This document shows, in pieces, positions 47,224-55,170 of a DNA stretch of 64,000 bases (positions are counted from its first letter, which is position 1; the number at the start of each line of letters is the position of its first letter). Source of the stretch: Flexithrix dorotheae DSM 6795. Lineage in GTDB: Bacteria; Bacteroidota; Bacteroidia; Cytophagales; Flammeovirgaceae. A model generated the notes under the pieces. The model was not told where the DNA came from. It did not search any database and worked only from the letters and a program-made list of their open reading frames with translations. Position numbers and translations under genes: made by a program. The stretch spans positions 62,001 to 126,000 of the forward strand of contig NZ_KB903437.1 in NCBI RefSeq assembly GCF_000379765.1, written 5' to 3'.

Positions 47224-47940
47224 ATGATGAGTAAAGCAAAAATCCTTTCAGCCTATGAAGAAATGGCAGAAAGCTACAATAATTTGATCGATCATAAACC
47301 GCATAACGCCTATTATGATCGTCCGAATACATTAAGTTTATTGCCTGATGTGAAGGACAAGTCCGTATTGGATGCGGCTTGTGGTCCCGGGAAATATGCA
47401 GAAATACTCTTGGCACAAGGAGCAAAAGTTACAGGTTTTGATCTTAGTACAAAAATGATTGCCCTGGCACAACAGCGAAATAAAAACCAAGGAGATTTTT
47501 TTGTGCATGATTTGGCAAAACCTTTTGAAAATTTGAAGGATGCTTCCTTTAATATAGTCCTTTGTGCTTTGGCTATGCATTATTTGCAGGACTGGACTTC
47601 TACGATCAAAGAATTTTACAGGGTTTTGAAGCCTTATGGAGTTTTAGTAATTTCCATTGAGCATCCTTTTTTTGAGTATAACTACTTTAATTCTACCCAA
47701 TATTTTGAAGTAGAACCGGTGAAATGTACCTGGAATGGCTTTGGAAAACCTGTGGAAGTGAACAGCTACCGAAGATCATTAGGGGATTGTATTTCCCCTT
47801 TAACCCAAAATGGTTTTTATATTGATGAATTGTTAGAACCCAAACCTGTTTCTGAATTTGAAAAACTGGACCCCAAACATTTCAGAGAACTCAATGAGTT
47901 TCCAGCTTTTATGTGTATTCGGGCAGTGAGGAAGGGTTAA
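47224..47940 (+). CDS. class I SAM-dependent methyltransferase
   Basis: 238 residues. Methyltransf_11 features: SVLDAACGPGKYAEILL (motif I, about 43-59), GFDLSTKMIALAQQ (motif II), NIVLCALAMHYLQDW (motif IV region) and EFYRVLKPYGVLVISIEHPFF. No substrate-binding domain is recognised, so the acceptor may be a small molecule. Start at the first of two adjacent ATG codons, 47224 or 47227. Eleven bases separate it from the next gene. Confidence 0.85.
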   Translation: MMSKAKILSAYEEMAESYNNLIDHKPHNAYYDRPNTLSLLPDVKDKSVLDAACGPGKYAEILLAQGAKVTGFDLSTKMIALAQQRNKNQGDFFVHDLAKPFENLKDASFNIVLCALAMHYLQDWTSTIKEFYRVLKPYGVLVISIEHPFFEYNYFNSTQYFEVEPVKCTWNGFGKPVEVNSYRRSLGDCISPLTQNGFYIDELLEPKPVSEFEKLDPKHFRELNEFPAFMCIRAVRKG

Positions 47941-47950
47941 TCAATAATAA

Positions 47951-49219
47951 ATGAGGATGATTTTTAAATTATTGAATTCTGCTCCACTTCTTATTATTAT
48001 TTACTTTTTATTGGGAATGAATATTAGATTATATTATTCTCCAGCTATAAAAGAAGGAATTAATACTGATTTATTTGAGCAGCTTCAATATTTAAGATCC
48101 CGAAGGGAACATGGTGCAGCAAAAGAAATGCAGCAATTATTTCCAGAAGGACTTTTGTTTTTCGAATGTTTATATGGTTTGGCCTGGGCTGATTTTATAT
48201 CACATATGGACCGTAATTCAGAAATTTCAAAACAAGGAAAAGTTGAAATTGAGAAATGTTTGAAGAATATTAATTCTCCTTCCTCAATGGAAATCTTCCA
48301 GGAAGATTTGAAATTGAAAAATGGTGCATTTTTTTCCGGTTGGAGTAATTATTTATTAGGGAGAAAACTGGAAATTTCAGAAGAATCGGAAAGATCAATT
48401 GCAGAAATAAATAAATTCAAAACAAATTGTATTAAAATTTCTGAGTCCTTAAAAAACTCTGAAACACCATATCTGGAAAGTTATACACATAATTGTTGGC
48501 CGGCAGATGTAATTATCTGTGTAGCCTCTTTGGCCTTACACGACAGGGTTTTTGAGAAAAAGTACGACAGATTAATTGAAAATTGGATTGAAAAAGTAAA
48601 AAATAGACTTGATATTCATGGATTAATACCCCATTCTGTAAATTATAAAAGTGGAATACCACTGGAAAATGCAAGAGGAGAATCCCAAAGTTTAATTTTA
48701 TCTTTTTTGCCAGAAATAGATTCTGCCTTTTCCAAACTTCAGTATTTAAGGTTTAAAGGATTATTTGTGGAGAAAAGATTGGGATTAAATGCAATTAGGG
48801 AATATCCAAAGGGTATTGAAGGGCAAGGAGATATAGATTCTGGGCCGGTTATTTGGGGAATTGGGACGGCAGCCACAATTGTTGCACAAAGAGCTGCGCA
48901 AAATAACGGGGATTTTACATTAGCAAATCAAATTCAAAATGGAATAGAAGCATTTGGATTTCCAAAGGTTAATGGGGAGGGAAAATTTTACTTAAATGGA
49001 TATTTAGATATGGGTGATGTTTTTATCGCTTGGACTCGTTCTACAGAAATAAAGCAAAATAGTAAATCAAATTCATGGTGGCAGTTTTCCTTCCATTTTT
49101 GGTCCTTATTAATTATTTTACCTTTGTTTTACTTTCTATTTCAAATATGGAAAAATCCAAAAAAAAGAATTGGCAAACCTAATAATTTCCAACGATCTAA
49201 TTTTCGGGATTCTGTTTAG
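47951..49219 (+). CDS. membrane protein with predicted alpha/alpha-barrel domain
   Basis: 422 residues. A hydrophobic helix near each end (about 9-25 and 380-398) encloses a large soluble domain. That domain has YLESYTHNCWPADVIICVASLALHD, LIPHSVNYKSGIPLENARGESQSLIL and GQGDIDSGPVIWGIGTAATIVA. Pattern and length resemble linalool dehydratase/isomerase-like and other (alpha/alpha)6 barrels, but catalytic residues cannot be confirmed by eye. The function is unknown. Directly after the methyltransferase gene, with which it probably shares a transcript. Confidence 0.5.
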   Translation: MRMIFKLLNSAPLLIIIYFLLGMNIRLYYSPAIKEGINTDLFEQLQYLRSRREHGAAKEMQQLFPEGLLFFECLYGLAWADFISHMDRNSEISKQGKVEIEKCLKNINSPSSMEIFQEDLKLKNGAFFSGWSNYLLGRKLEISEESERSIAEINKFKTNCIKISESLKNSETPYLESYTHNCWPADVIICVASLALHDRVFEKKYDRLIENWIEKVKNRLDIHGLIPHSVNYKSGIPLENARGESQSLILSFLPEIDSAFSKLQYLRFKGLFVEKRLGLNAIREYPKGIEGQGDIDSGPVIWGIGTAATIVAQRAAQNNGDFTLANQIQNGIEAFGFPKVNGEGKFYLNGYLDMGDVFIAWTRSTEIKQNSKSNSWWQFSFHFWSLLIILPLFYFLFQIWKNPKKRIGKPNNFQRSNFRDSV

Positions 49220-49286
49220 AAAAAAATGTTAATTGACCCACTCTCAGCATTATTTTTTGAGTTTGGTTATATAAATACTTTAAGCT

Positions 49287-49886
49287 ATGAAAAAAATTAT
49301 CACATTATTATTTGTGATCGCAGTAACTCAATTTCCTATCTCCTGTGACCAATGTGGAAATGAAGAACCATTAGAAGGAAAAATATCGGATTTAAGGAAT
49401 TCTATTGGAACTTTTGAAAATGGTAAATTTTTAAATGAGGAAAGTAATAATTTTGAAATTGCCGCTATTCAAATTCAAATCAGCGAAATGGAAATTTCCC
49501 AAAATATAATCATTCATGAAAATTTCAAAAATTCATTTCTAAATCAGGTTTATGCTTGTGATCCTCCCTTACCAGAACCAACTCAAAAGATAAATGAAAT
49601 TGGGATTACTGCTTCCCAATCCATTTTTTCTGGGGGAATTGAATATAAAGCCGGAAGTAGTCTAAATGAATTATTCAAAGTATCCAACCATGGTAATTCT
49701 ACAATAAATGAATTTATAGCGGATCAAAATGAAGACCATTGGTTATTTGGGTATACAGGAAGTGAAATGGTTTTGAGCTTAAAGGAAAAACCAGATAATT
49801 CAATTAATCAAAAACTGAAGATAAAATTTGAATTTTCCGGTTTGGAAACCATTGAAGTTGAAACAGAAGAATTCAGGGTAAATTAA
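49287..49886 (+). CDS. hypothetical lipoprotein
   Basis: 199 residues. The signal peptide ends in PISC with Cys at about 20, followed by DQCGNEEP, so lipidation is likely. The rest is beta-rich with an alternating hydrophobic pattern (ITASQSIFSGGIEYKAGSS, LKIKFEFSGLETIEVETEEF). Two further cysteines occur in the mature part. No family is recognised. Last gene of the plus-strand block; the peptidase gene converges on it. Confidence 0.55.
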   Translation: MKKIITLLFVIAVTQFPISCDQCGNEEPLEGKISDLRNSIGTFENGKFLNEESNNFEIAAIQIQISEMEISQNIIIHENFKNSFLNQVYACDPPLPEPTQKINEIGITASQSIFSGGIEYKAGSSLNELFKVSNHGNSTINEFIADQNEDHWLFGYTGSEMVLSLKEKPDNSINQKLKIKFEFSGLETIEVETEEFRVN

Positions 49887-49992
49887 TGGGTTTTTCATCT
49901 CTTTTTATTGATAAAAAAAGGAACGATTATGTAATAATTACTTCTCAGGCTATAAAAAATAAAAAAATTGTTTATTAAAAAAACTTAATATT

Positions 49993-51516
49993 TCACTTCA
50001 AAACCTCCTGATAATAATCCAACACATCTTTTTGTAATTTTTCCAATGAAGGCTGGTGAATGTACATCATATGGCCGGCCTCATAGTAAGTCATTCTGAT
50101 ATTATTTTTTAAAGATTCGTTCAGAAACATATGATTTACGGTATAGTCAGTAGCAAAATAGGGTGTAGCCAAATCGTAATAACCATTGCAAATTAATACC
50201 TGTAAATCATGGTTGTGATGCATGGCCTGTCTCAAAGTTTCAGATACATTCAGGTATTCATTCTGCACATTGTCGTAATTCCAGGGTCTCACTCTTCCAG
50301 TAAGAATTTCATAAGGAAGTTCGGATTCAAATTTCAGGTTGTTTTTCAAGTGATGGTAGATAGCCATTGTATAAGGTCCGTATATGGTGGCATTATAACT
50401 TGGATCAAAATCAAAAGTTTCACCTGAATCGTCATAGTCCAGCCCTTCCATTCTCCCATCCAAACGACCGATGGTAATGCCTTCATCTCTTCTCAATTCT
50501 TTACAGAATCTCAGGATATTGATTCTCAAATTAGTCTGAAGAATATAGGTTTTACTTAAACCGGTATATTCTGCAAGCTTTTGGGCAATTTGGTTTTTCT
50601 CTTCTGAACGCAGCCTGTCCCCTTTCATGAGCGCAGTAGAATATTCATTAAGGGCAAATGTTTCTACTTCATTTAGAAGTAATTTCAAATCCGCATATTT
50701 ACTATCCAATTGTTTGTGGTACCAGGCTAAAGCTGAATATGTAGGTAAAAATAAGGGATAAGGTAAATCATTTCCCCGATTGAAACGGGCAGTTTGGAAA
50801 TTGGTAATGGCTGAAATAAGTACCAAACCATTCAGATACATGCCATATTGGTTTTGCAAATGCCCGGATAAACCTGCGGCTCTTGTAGTACCATAGCTTT
50901 CTCCAGCCAAAAATTTAGGAGAGCTCCATCTCCCAAATTTGGTAGTATATAAATGGATAAAAGCACCCACAGATTCGATATCTTCCTTATACCCTAAAAA
51001 TTCTGTTTTGTCTACCCCTTCAGCAGGTCGGCTGTAGCCGGTTTCCACCGGATCAATAAAAACCAAATCGGTTTCTCCTAACCATGAATAAGGATTATCC
51101 TCTATTTTATAAGGAGGTTTTAAAGCTTCTCCTTTTTCAGTCATAAGTATTCTTTTGGGACCAAGGCCGCCCATGTGCAGCCAGACTGAAGCAGAACCAG
51201 GACCTCCATTAAAAGTAAATGTTACCGGGCGTTTGGAAAGGTCAACAGGCTTTTGTGCATCATCTAAAGTATAAGCTGTAAAAAATATTTTGGCTTTGGA
51301 TTCACCAACTTCATTTCTCAATATTAAATGGCCACATGTAGCAGTGTAATTAATAGTTTTCCCATCTAAAAGTTTCAACTGGTGTTTGGTGATAGAAAGC
51401 TTTGGGTCCTCTTCTTTAATCAGTTTTTTATCATCTTTTTTTTGGGAAAAAACAGGACCAAAACTAATTGCTGAGTAGATTAAAAGAAAAGCAGAAAAAT
51501 TAGCAAAGTGTTTCAT
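49993..51516 (-). CDS. secreted S10-family serine carboxypeptidase
   Basis: 507 residues from ATG at 51516, chosen because it places the signal peptide (KHFANFSAFLLIYSAISFG to FSQ) at the N-terminus; the frame extends to 51588. S10 hallmarks: FTFNGGPGSASVWLHMGGLGPK (oxyanion-hole region, quoted in part), FIDPVETGYSR, the nucleophile in LAGESYGTTRAAGL, the Asp in LICNGYYDLATPYFA and the His in YYEAGHMMYIH. It removes C-terminal residues from peptides, presumably in the periplasm. Starts 22 bases after the MFS gene stop. Confidence 0.88.
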   Translation of the reverse strand: MKHFANFSAFLLIYSAISFGPVFSQKKDDKKLIKEEDPKLSITKHQLKLLDGKTINYTATCGHLILRNEVGESKAKIFFTAYTLDDAQKPVDLSKRPVTFTFNGGPGSASVWLHMGGLGPKRILMTEKGEALKPPYKIEDNPYSWLGETDLVFIDPVETGYSRPAEGVDKTEFLGYKEDIESVGAFIHLYTTKFGRWSSPKFLAGESYGTTRAAGLSGHLQNQYGMYLNGLVLISAITNFQTARFNRGNDLPYPLFLPTYSALAWYHKQLDSKYADLKLLLNEVETFALNEYSTALMKGDRLRSEEKNQIAQKLAEYTGLSKTYILQTNLRINILRFCKELRRDEGITIGRLDGRMEGLDYDDSGETFDFDPSYNATIYGPYTMAIYHHLKNNLKFESELPYEILTGRVRPWNYDNVQNEYLNVSETLRQAMHHNHDLQVLICNGYYDLATPYFATDYTVNHMFLNESLKNNIRMTYYEAGHMMYIHQPSLEKLQKDVLDYYQEVLK

Positions 51517-51538
51517 AATTGTGTGTTGAAAAAATTTA

Positions 51539-52882
51539 TCAAGGTGTGGTTTTAAGCAATTGTCTTTTCCCTTTAGGCAGTTTGGCAAGCATTAAAAAGA
51601 TGAACCCAGCGAAGAAGAACATAATCATGGCAATCATGCTGTTCCTCATACTTCCAGTAATTTGCTCGATAATCCCGTAGGAGAAAGTGCCAATTACAAT
51701 GGCTAGTTTTTCGGTAATATCATAAAAGCTAAAAAAGGAAGCGGTGTCTTTCGAATCTTTGGGAATCATTTTGGAATAAGTAGATCGGGACAATGCCTGA
51801 ATCCCCCCCATCACAAAACCTAAAACAGCAGCTAGTCCGTAAAATTGAGATTCTTTTTGTAATAAATATCCTCCAACACAAATGAGCATCCATATAAAAA
51901 CTGCAGTGCCAATGGCAAATTTATTTCCCCGATGATCGGAAATTTTGGCAAAAGAATACGCGCCCAAAACAGCCACAATTTGGAGTATAAGTACAACTGC
52001 AATCAGCTTTTCCCCTTCCATTCCAATTTCCTTTTCTCCAAATAATGGTGCAAGTAACATTACCGTTTGGACACCCATACTGTAAAAGAAAAATGAGGTG
52101 AGAAACTTTTGAGTATTCGGATTATCAGCAAGTGCAGCAATCACTTTCTTAATTTCTGAAAAACCTTTGGTGAGGATTTTGGAAGTGATTTTATTGCCTG
52201 TGGGGCGATCCTGTAGATAATGGAGTGCAATATGGGAAAAACCAAACCACCACAATCCGACCTGAAGGAAGGAAAGCCGGGTAGCAAAACCCTGTTCCAG
52301 CCCAAAGTTTTCATGAAATATGATGATCACCAAACTGGCCACCAATAAAATCACACTTCCAATATATCCCAAGGCAAAACCTTTGGCACTTACACCATCC
52401 ATTTTATCCTGAGTAACAATTTCCGGTAAAAAGGCATTGTAAAAAACCAGCGCACCCGCATAGCCCACACTGGCGGTAATGGCACACAGAATGCCATATT
52501 CAATATTTGCCCCTGTAAAAAAGAACAGCCCAATGCAGCCCAACGATCCCAGATAAGAGAAAAATCGCATAAACCTGGTTTTCATTCCACTATAATCCGC
52601 AATACCGGATAAAATTGGCGAAAGGAAAACAATGATTAAAAAGGAAAAGGAAATGGCATAAGAATACAATACGGAGTTGACAATTTTGAACCCGAAAAAA
52701 TCTACCACATCTCCGTTAAAAGCATCAGATGTTGCTGCACTGTAAAAAACCGGGAAAATAGCTGCGGTAATCGTAAGGTTATAAACAGAATTTGCCCAGT
52801 CGTAAGAACACCATGCATTGATGATTTTGGGATCATTTTTTTTCATGGCTCCCACTTCCTTTGTTTGATCAGATATTTCCAA
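51539..52882 (-). CDS. MFS transporter, Atg22/UMF1 family
   Basis: 447 residues with about 12 membrane helices. The start IINAWCSYDWANSVYNLTIT is the signature of the UMF1 (unknown major facilitator) or Atg22-like group. Conserved blocks SPILSGIADYSGMKTRFMRFF and GFVMGGIQALSRSTYSKMIP follow. Substrate unknown; yeast Atg22 exports vacuolar amino acids. A second in-frame ATG at 52846 (KKNDPKIINAW) could be the true start. Codirectional with the S10 gene; both may act on peptide products, which is inference only. Confidence 0.85.
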   Translation of the reverse strand: MEISDQTKEVGAMKKNDPKIINAWCSYDWANSVYNLTITAAIFPVFYSAATSDAFNGDVVDFFGFKIVNSVLYSYAISFSFLIIVFLSPILSGIADYSGMKTRFMRFFSYLGSLGCIGLFFFTGANIEYGILCAITASVGYAGALVFYNAFLPEIVTQDKMDGVSAKGFALGYIGSVILLVASLVIIIFHENFGLEQGFATRLSFLQVGLWWFGFSHIALHYLQDRPTGNKITSKILTKGFSEIKKVIAALADNPNTQKFLTSFFFYSMGVQTVMLLAPLFGEKEIGMEGEKLIAVVLILQIVAVLGAYSFAKISDHRGNKFAIGTAVFIWMLICVGGYLLQKESQFYGLAAVLGFVMGGIQALSRSTYSKMIPKDSKDTASFFSFYDITEKLAIVIGTFSYGIIEQITGSMRNSMIAMIMFFFAGFIFLMLAKLPKGKRQLLKTTP

Positions 52883-53055
52883 GTTTTTATGATTTACACC
52901 TAAATGCTTTTTGAAAACATTCCCGGCATTATTGAATACAAAATTTTTAGAACCTGAAAATAGATGCTTTAATTTTGAAAAACAAAAAGGAGTAATGGAG
53001 AATGTTTTTATCGAAAAAGATTTTATAGAATAAATCCAAATTCCTTCTGGTCTTA

Positions 53056-53081
53056 GCAGGGTTTTTCTGTGAAAACCCTGC
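53056..53081. repeat. GCAGGGTTTT hairpin
   Basis: Perfect 10-bp arms GCAGGGTTTT (53056-53065) and AAAACCCTGC (53072-53081) with a 6-base loop. The same stem motif recurs at 53613-53636. Confidence 0.6.
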
Positions 53082-53139
53082 AGGTTGAATTAACTCTTGA
53101 AGAGTTTATAGGGTAGAATATTAAAAATTTATAAAAGTT

Positions 53140-53167
53140 GCAAAAACTTATCTTTAGAAGTTTTTGC
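53140..53167. repeat. GCAAAAACTT hairpin
   Basis: Perfect 10-bp arms GCAAAAACTT (53140-53149) and AAGTTTTTGC (53158-53167) with an 8-base loop; may be a transcript end, but which gene it serves is unclear. Confidence 0.5.
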
Positions 53168-53247
53168 AGCTTATTTGATTTTCTTACTGACCTTCCAAAC
53201 AAAACTTCAATACTAAATTATAAGCAAGGCATGATGAGTTGGCTTTT

Positions 53248-53402
53248 GTCTATTTTTCCAGTCGATGAAAAATAGACGAAAAAATCTTGCCTTCAAAAAG
53301 GTTTTCCGAGCAAGTAAAGTAAGGATCTGCATCCCTTTCCCTCCAAGGACTTGAAGAAATTTACCTGTATCTGGGAATCTTTCCCACACTAATTTTGAAG
53401 GC
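53248..53402. repeat. dispersed structured element, copy 2
   Basis: Same order as at 18721-18894. A first hairpin GTCTATTTTTC / GAAAAATAGAC encloses CAGTCGAT (53248-53277). It is followed by a module bounded by GCCTTCAAAA (53289-53298) and TTTTGAAGGC (53393-53402), with AGGTTTTCCGAG, AAGTAAAGT and CTTTCCCACACTAA inside. The first stem differs from copy 1 at two adjacent base pairs yet still pairs fully. Confidence 0.75.
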
Positions 53403-53605
53403 GGTCTCGCTTACATACAGCATTATCATAAAATGAGTTTATAGTAATTGAAAAGCCAAAAATATTTCATCCTTTATTGAAGTAGTTTGGTGTGGAAACC
53501 ATACGTTTTATTAATTTTCAATATTCGGGATTAAAAACTCATCAAGAGTTGTCTACAAAATAATTCGTAATAATGTCAATTGTTCCTACAGCATTTGAAG
53601 GGTTT

Positions 53606-53636
53606 CAAAAACGCAGGGTTCAAACAAAAACCCTGC
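53606..53636 (-). terminator. probable terminator of the nuoKLMN transcript
   Basis: GCAGGGTT (53613-53620) pairs with AACCCTGC (53629-53636); on the minus strand a T-rich stretch follows. It lies about 50 bases past the nuoN stop. Confidence 0.65.
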
Positions 53637-53685
53637 TGGGACAGAATGCTGGATTTATCTTTAAAGAAAAAAGAAGCACTGGTGC

Positions 53686-55167
53686 TTAAAAAAGCAAAGT
53701 ATTTAAAAACCCGGTCAATACATCTGGTTTGAAAAAGAAGAAAATCAACGGTAAAGTTAAAACTACAAGCAATGCAGTCTGGACGGGTTGAATGGAAAAT
53801 TGCTGATTTTCATTTGGCCTGAAAAACATGAAAAAGGGAATTTTCAAATAATAGAAAAGCGCAATTAAAGTATTAAACAAACCAAAAATAAACAGGGTCA
53901 GCATAAAACCTTCCCCACTATTTTGATATGCTTCCCATAAGGCTGAGAAAATAAAAAGTTTTGCTGTAAACCCTGCGGTAATGGGTAAACCGGTGAGGGC
54001 AATCATGATGGTTACCACTAAAATTCCAATTACTGGAAAACTTAGACCTGTCCCTTTCATTTTTTCAATCGAATCATTTCCTGAAGTTTCTTCAAAAAAC
54101 TGGATGAAAACAAAAGCCGCAAAATTCATAAATACATAAATGCCCAGGTAAAAGTATAAACCAGAATAGCCTGAAGCTGAAAGTGGGATAATTGCCAGCA
54201 GTAAAAAACCTGAATGGGCAATAGAAGAATAAGCCAGCATTCTTTTCGCACTTTTCTGCCATATAGCGGAAAAATTTCCAATCAAAATACTCAGGCCGGC
54301 TACGAACCCTAAAAGATAAATTATTCCTTTTTCCTCCTGCACAAAATTTTCAAATCCCTGGATGAAAGTTAAAAGCACTGCAATTCCTGCAGCTTTTGGG
54401 GCTACCGAAAAGAATGCGACCAAAGGAGTTGGTGCAGCTTCATAAACATCGGGTGTCCAGATGTGGAACGGAGCTGCGGAAATTTTGAAAAATAATCCGC
54501 CAAGTGTCATCCCCAATGCAATGATTACCGGAATAGTTGGGATATGTGCTAAGCCGGAGGCTATTTCAGAAAATACTAAAGATCCGGAAAAACCATAAAG
54601 CAATGACATTCCGTAGAGCATTACCCCGGAAGAAATTGCCCCAAAAAGTAAATATTTTATTCCTCCTTCTGCACCTTTTTTATCGAATTTGAAAACAGTG
54701 AGTACATAAGAAGTAATGGAAACCAACTCTATGGAAAGGTAAACCATAAGTAAATTATTCGCCATTGCCATAAGGTTGAGGCCAAGAATAATGGCGATGA
54801 ACAAGCTATAAAACTCTCCATAATTTTTGAAATCTTCCTGCTTATTGTTTCCAGAAAGCATCATCATCAGGATAACCACCATTCCTGAAAAGTTGAATAA
54901 ATACTTGAAAAACAGAGAACTTTTGTGGATGGCCAGCAAACCAAGCATGAATGGAGCTTCATTCCCGGTTCCCGTTTTTTGAATGAAGAGGAAATTAATG
55001 GCTAATCCGATAAGGGCAACCACACCTAAAACCAATTTCTTTTTGCTGGTGAGGAAAAGTTCAATAATGATCAGCGCAATAAACAGCACCGCAAGCCATC
55101 CTTCTGCATAAAGAGAAGAAATACTTTCAAGAATATGGTTTAGTTTATCGCTCAGGCTCAAATTCAT
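53686..55167 (-). CDS. nuoN: NADH-quinone oxidoreductase subunit N
   Basis: 493 residues with about 14 membrane helices. Proton_antipo_M core: YLSIELVSITSYVLTVFKFDKKGAEGG, KISAAPFHIWTPDVYEAAPTPLVAFF and KRMLAYSSIAHSGFLLL, with the lysine and glutamate residues used in proton pumping. One of the three antiporter-like subunits in the membrane arm of complex I. Last of four codirectional genes, 3 bases after nuoM. Confidence 0.95.
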   Translation of the reverse strand: MNLSLSDKLNHILESISSLYAEGWLAVLFIALIIIELFLTSKKKLVLGVVALIGLAINFLFIQKTGTGNEAPFMLGLLAIHKSSLFFKYLFNFSGMVVILMMMLSGNNKQEDFKNYGEFYSLFIAIILGLNLMAMANNLLMVYLSIELVSITSYVLTVFKFDKKGAEGGIKYLLFGAISSGVMLYGMSLLYGFSGSLVFSEIASGLAHIPTIPVIIALGMTLGGLFFKISAAPFHIWTPDVYEAAPTPLVAFFSVAPKAAGIAVLLTFIQGFENFVQEEKGIIYLLGFVAGLSILIGNFSAIWQKSAKRMLAYSSIAHSGFLLLAIIPLSASGYSGLYFYLGIYVFMNFAAFVFIQFFEETSGNDSIEKMKGTGLSFPVIGILVVTIMIALTGLPITAGFTAKLFIFSALWEAYQNSGEGFMLTLFIFGLFNTLIALFYYLKIPFFMFFRPNENQQFSIQPVQTALLVVLTLPLIFFFFKPDVLTGFLNTLLF

Positions 55168-55170
55168 TCC

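Larger units (their letters stand above)
52883..53685. other. non-coding spacer rich in hairpins
   Basis: About 800 bases between the MFS gene and nuoN without a gene. In order it holds a GCAGGGTTTT hairpin (53056-53081), a GCAAAAACTT hairpin (53140-53167), structured-element copy 2 (53248-53402) and a second GCAGGGTT hairpin that probably ends the nuo transcript (53606-53636). Confidence 0.65.
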
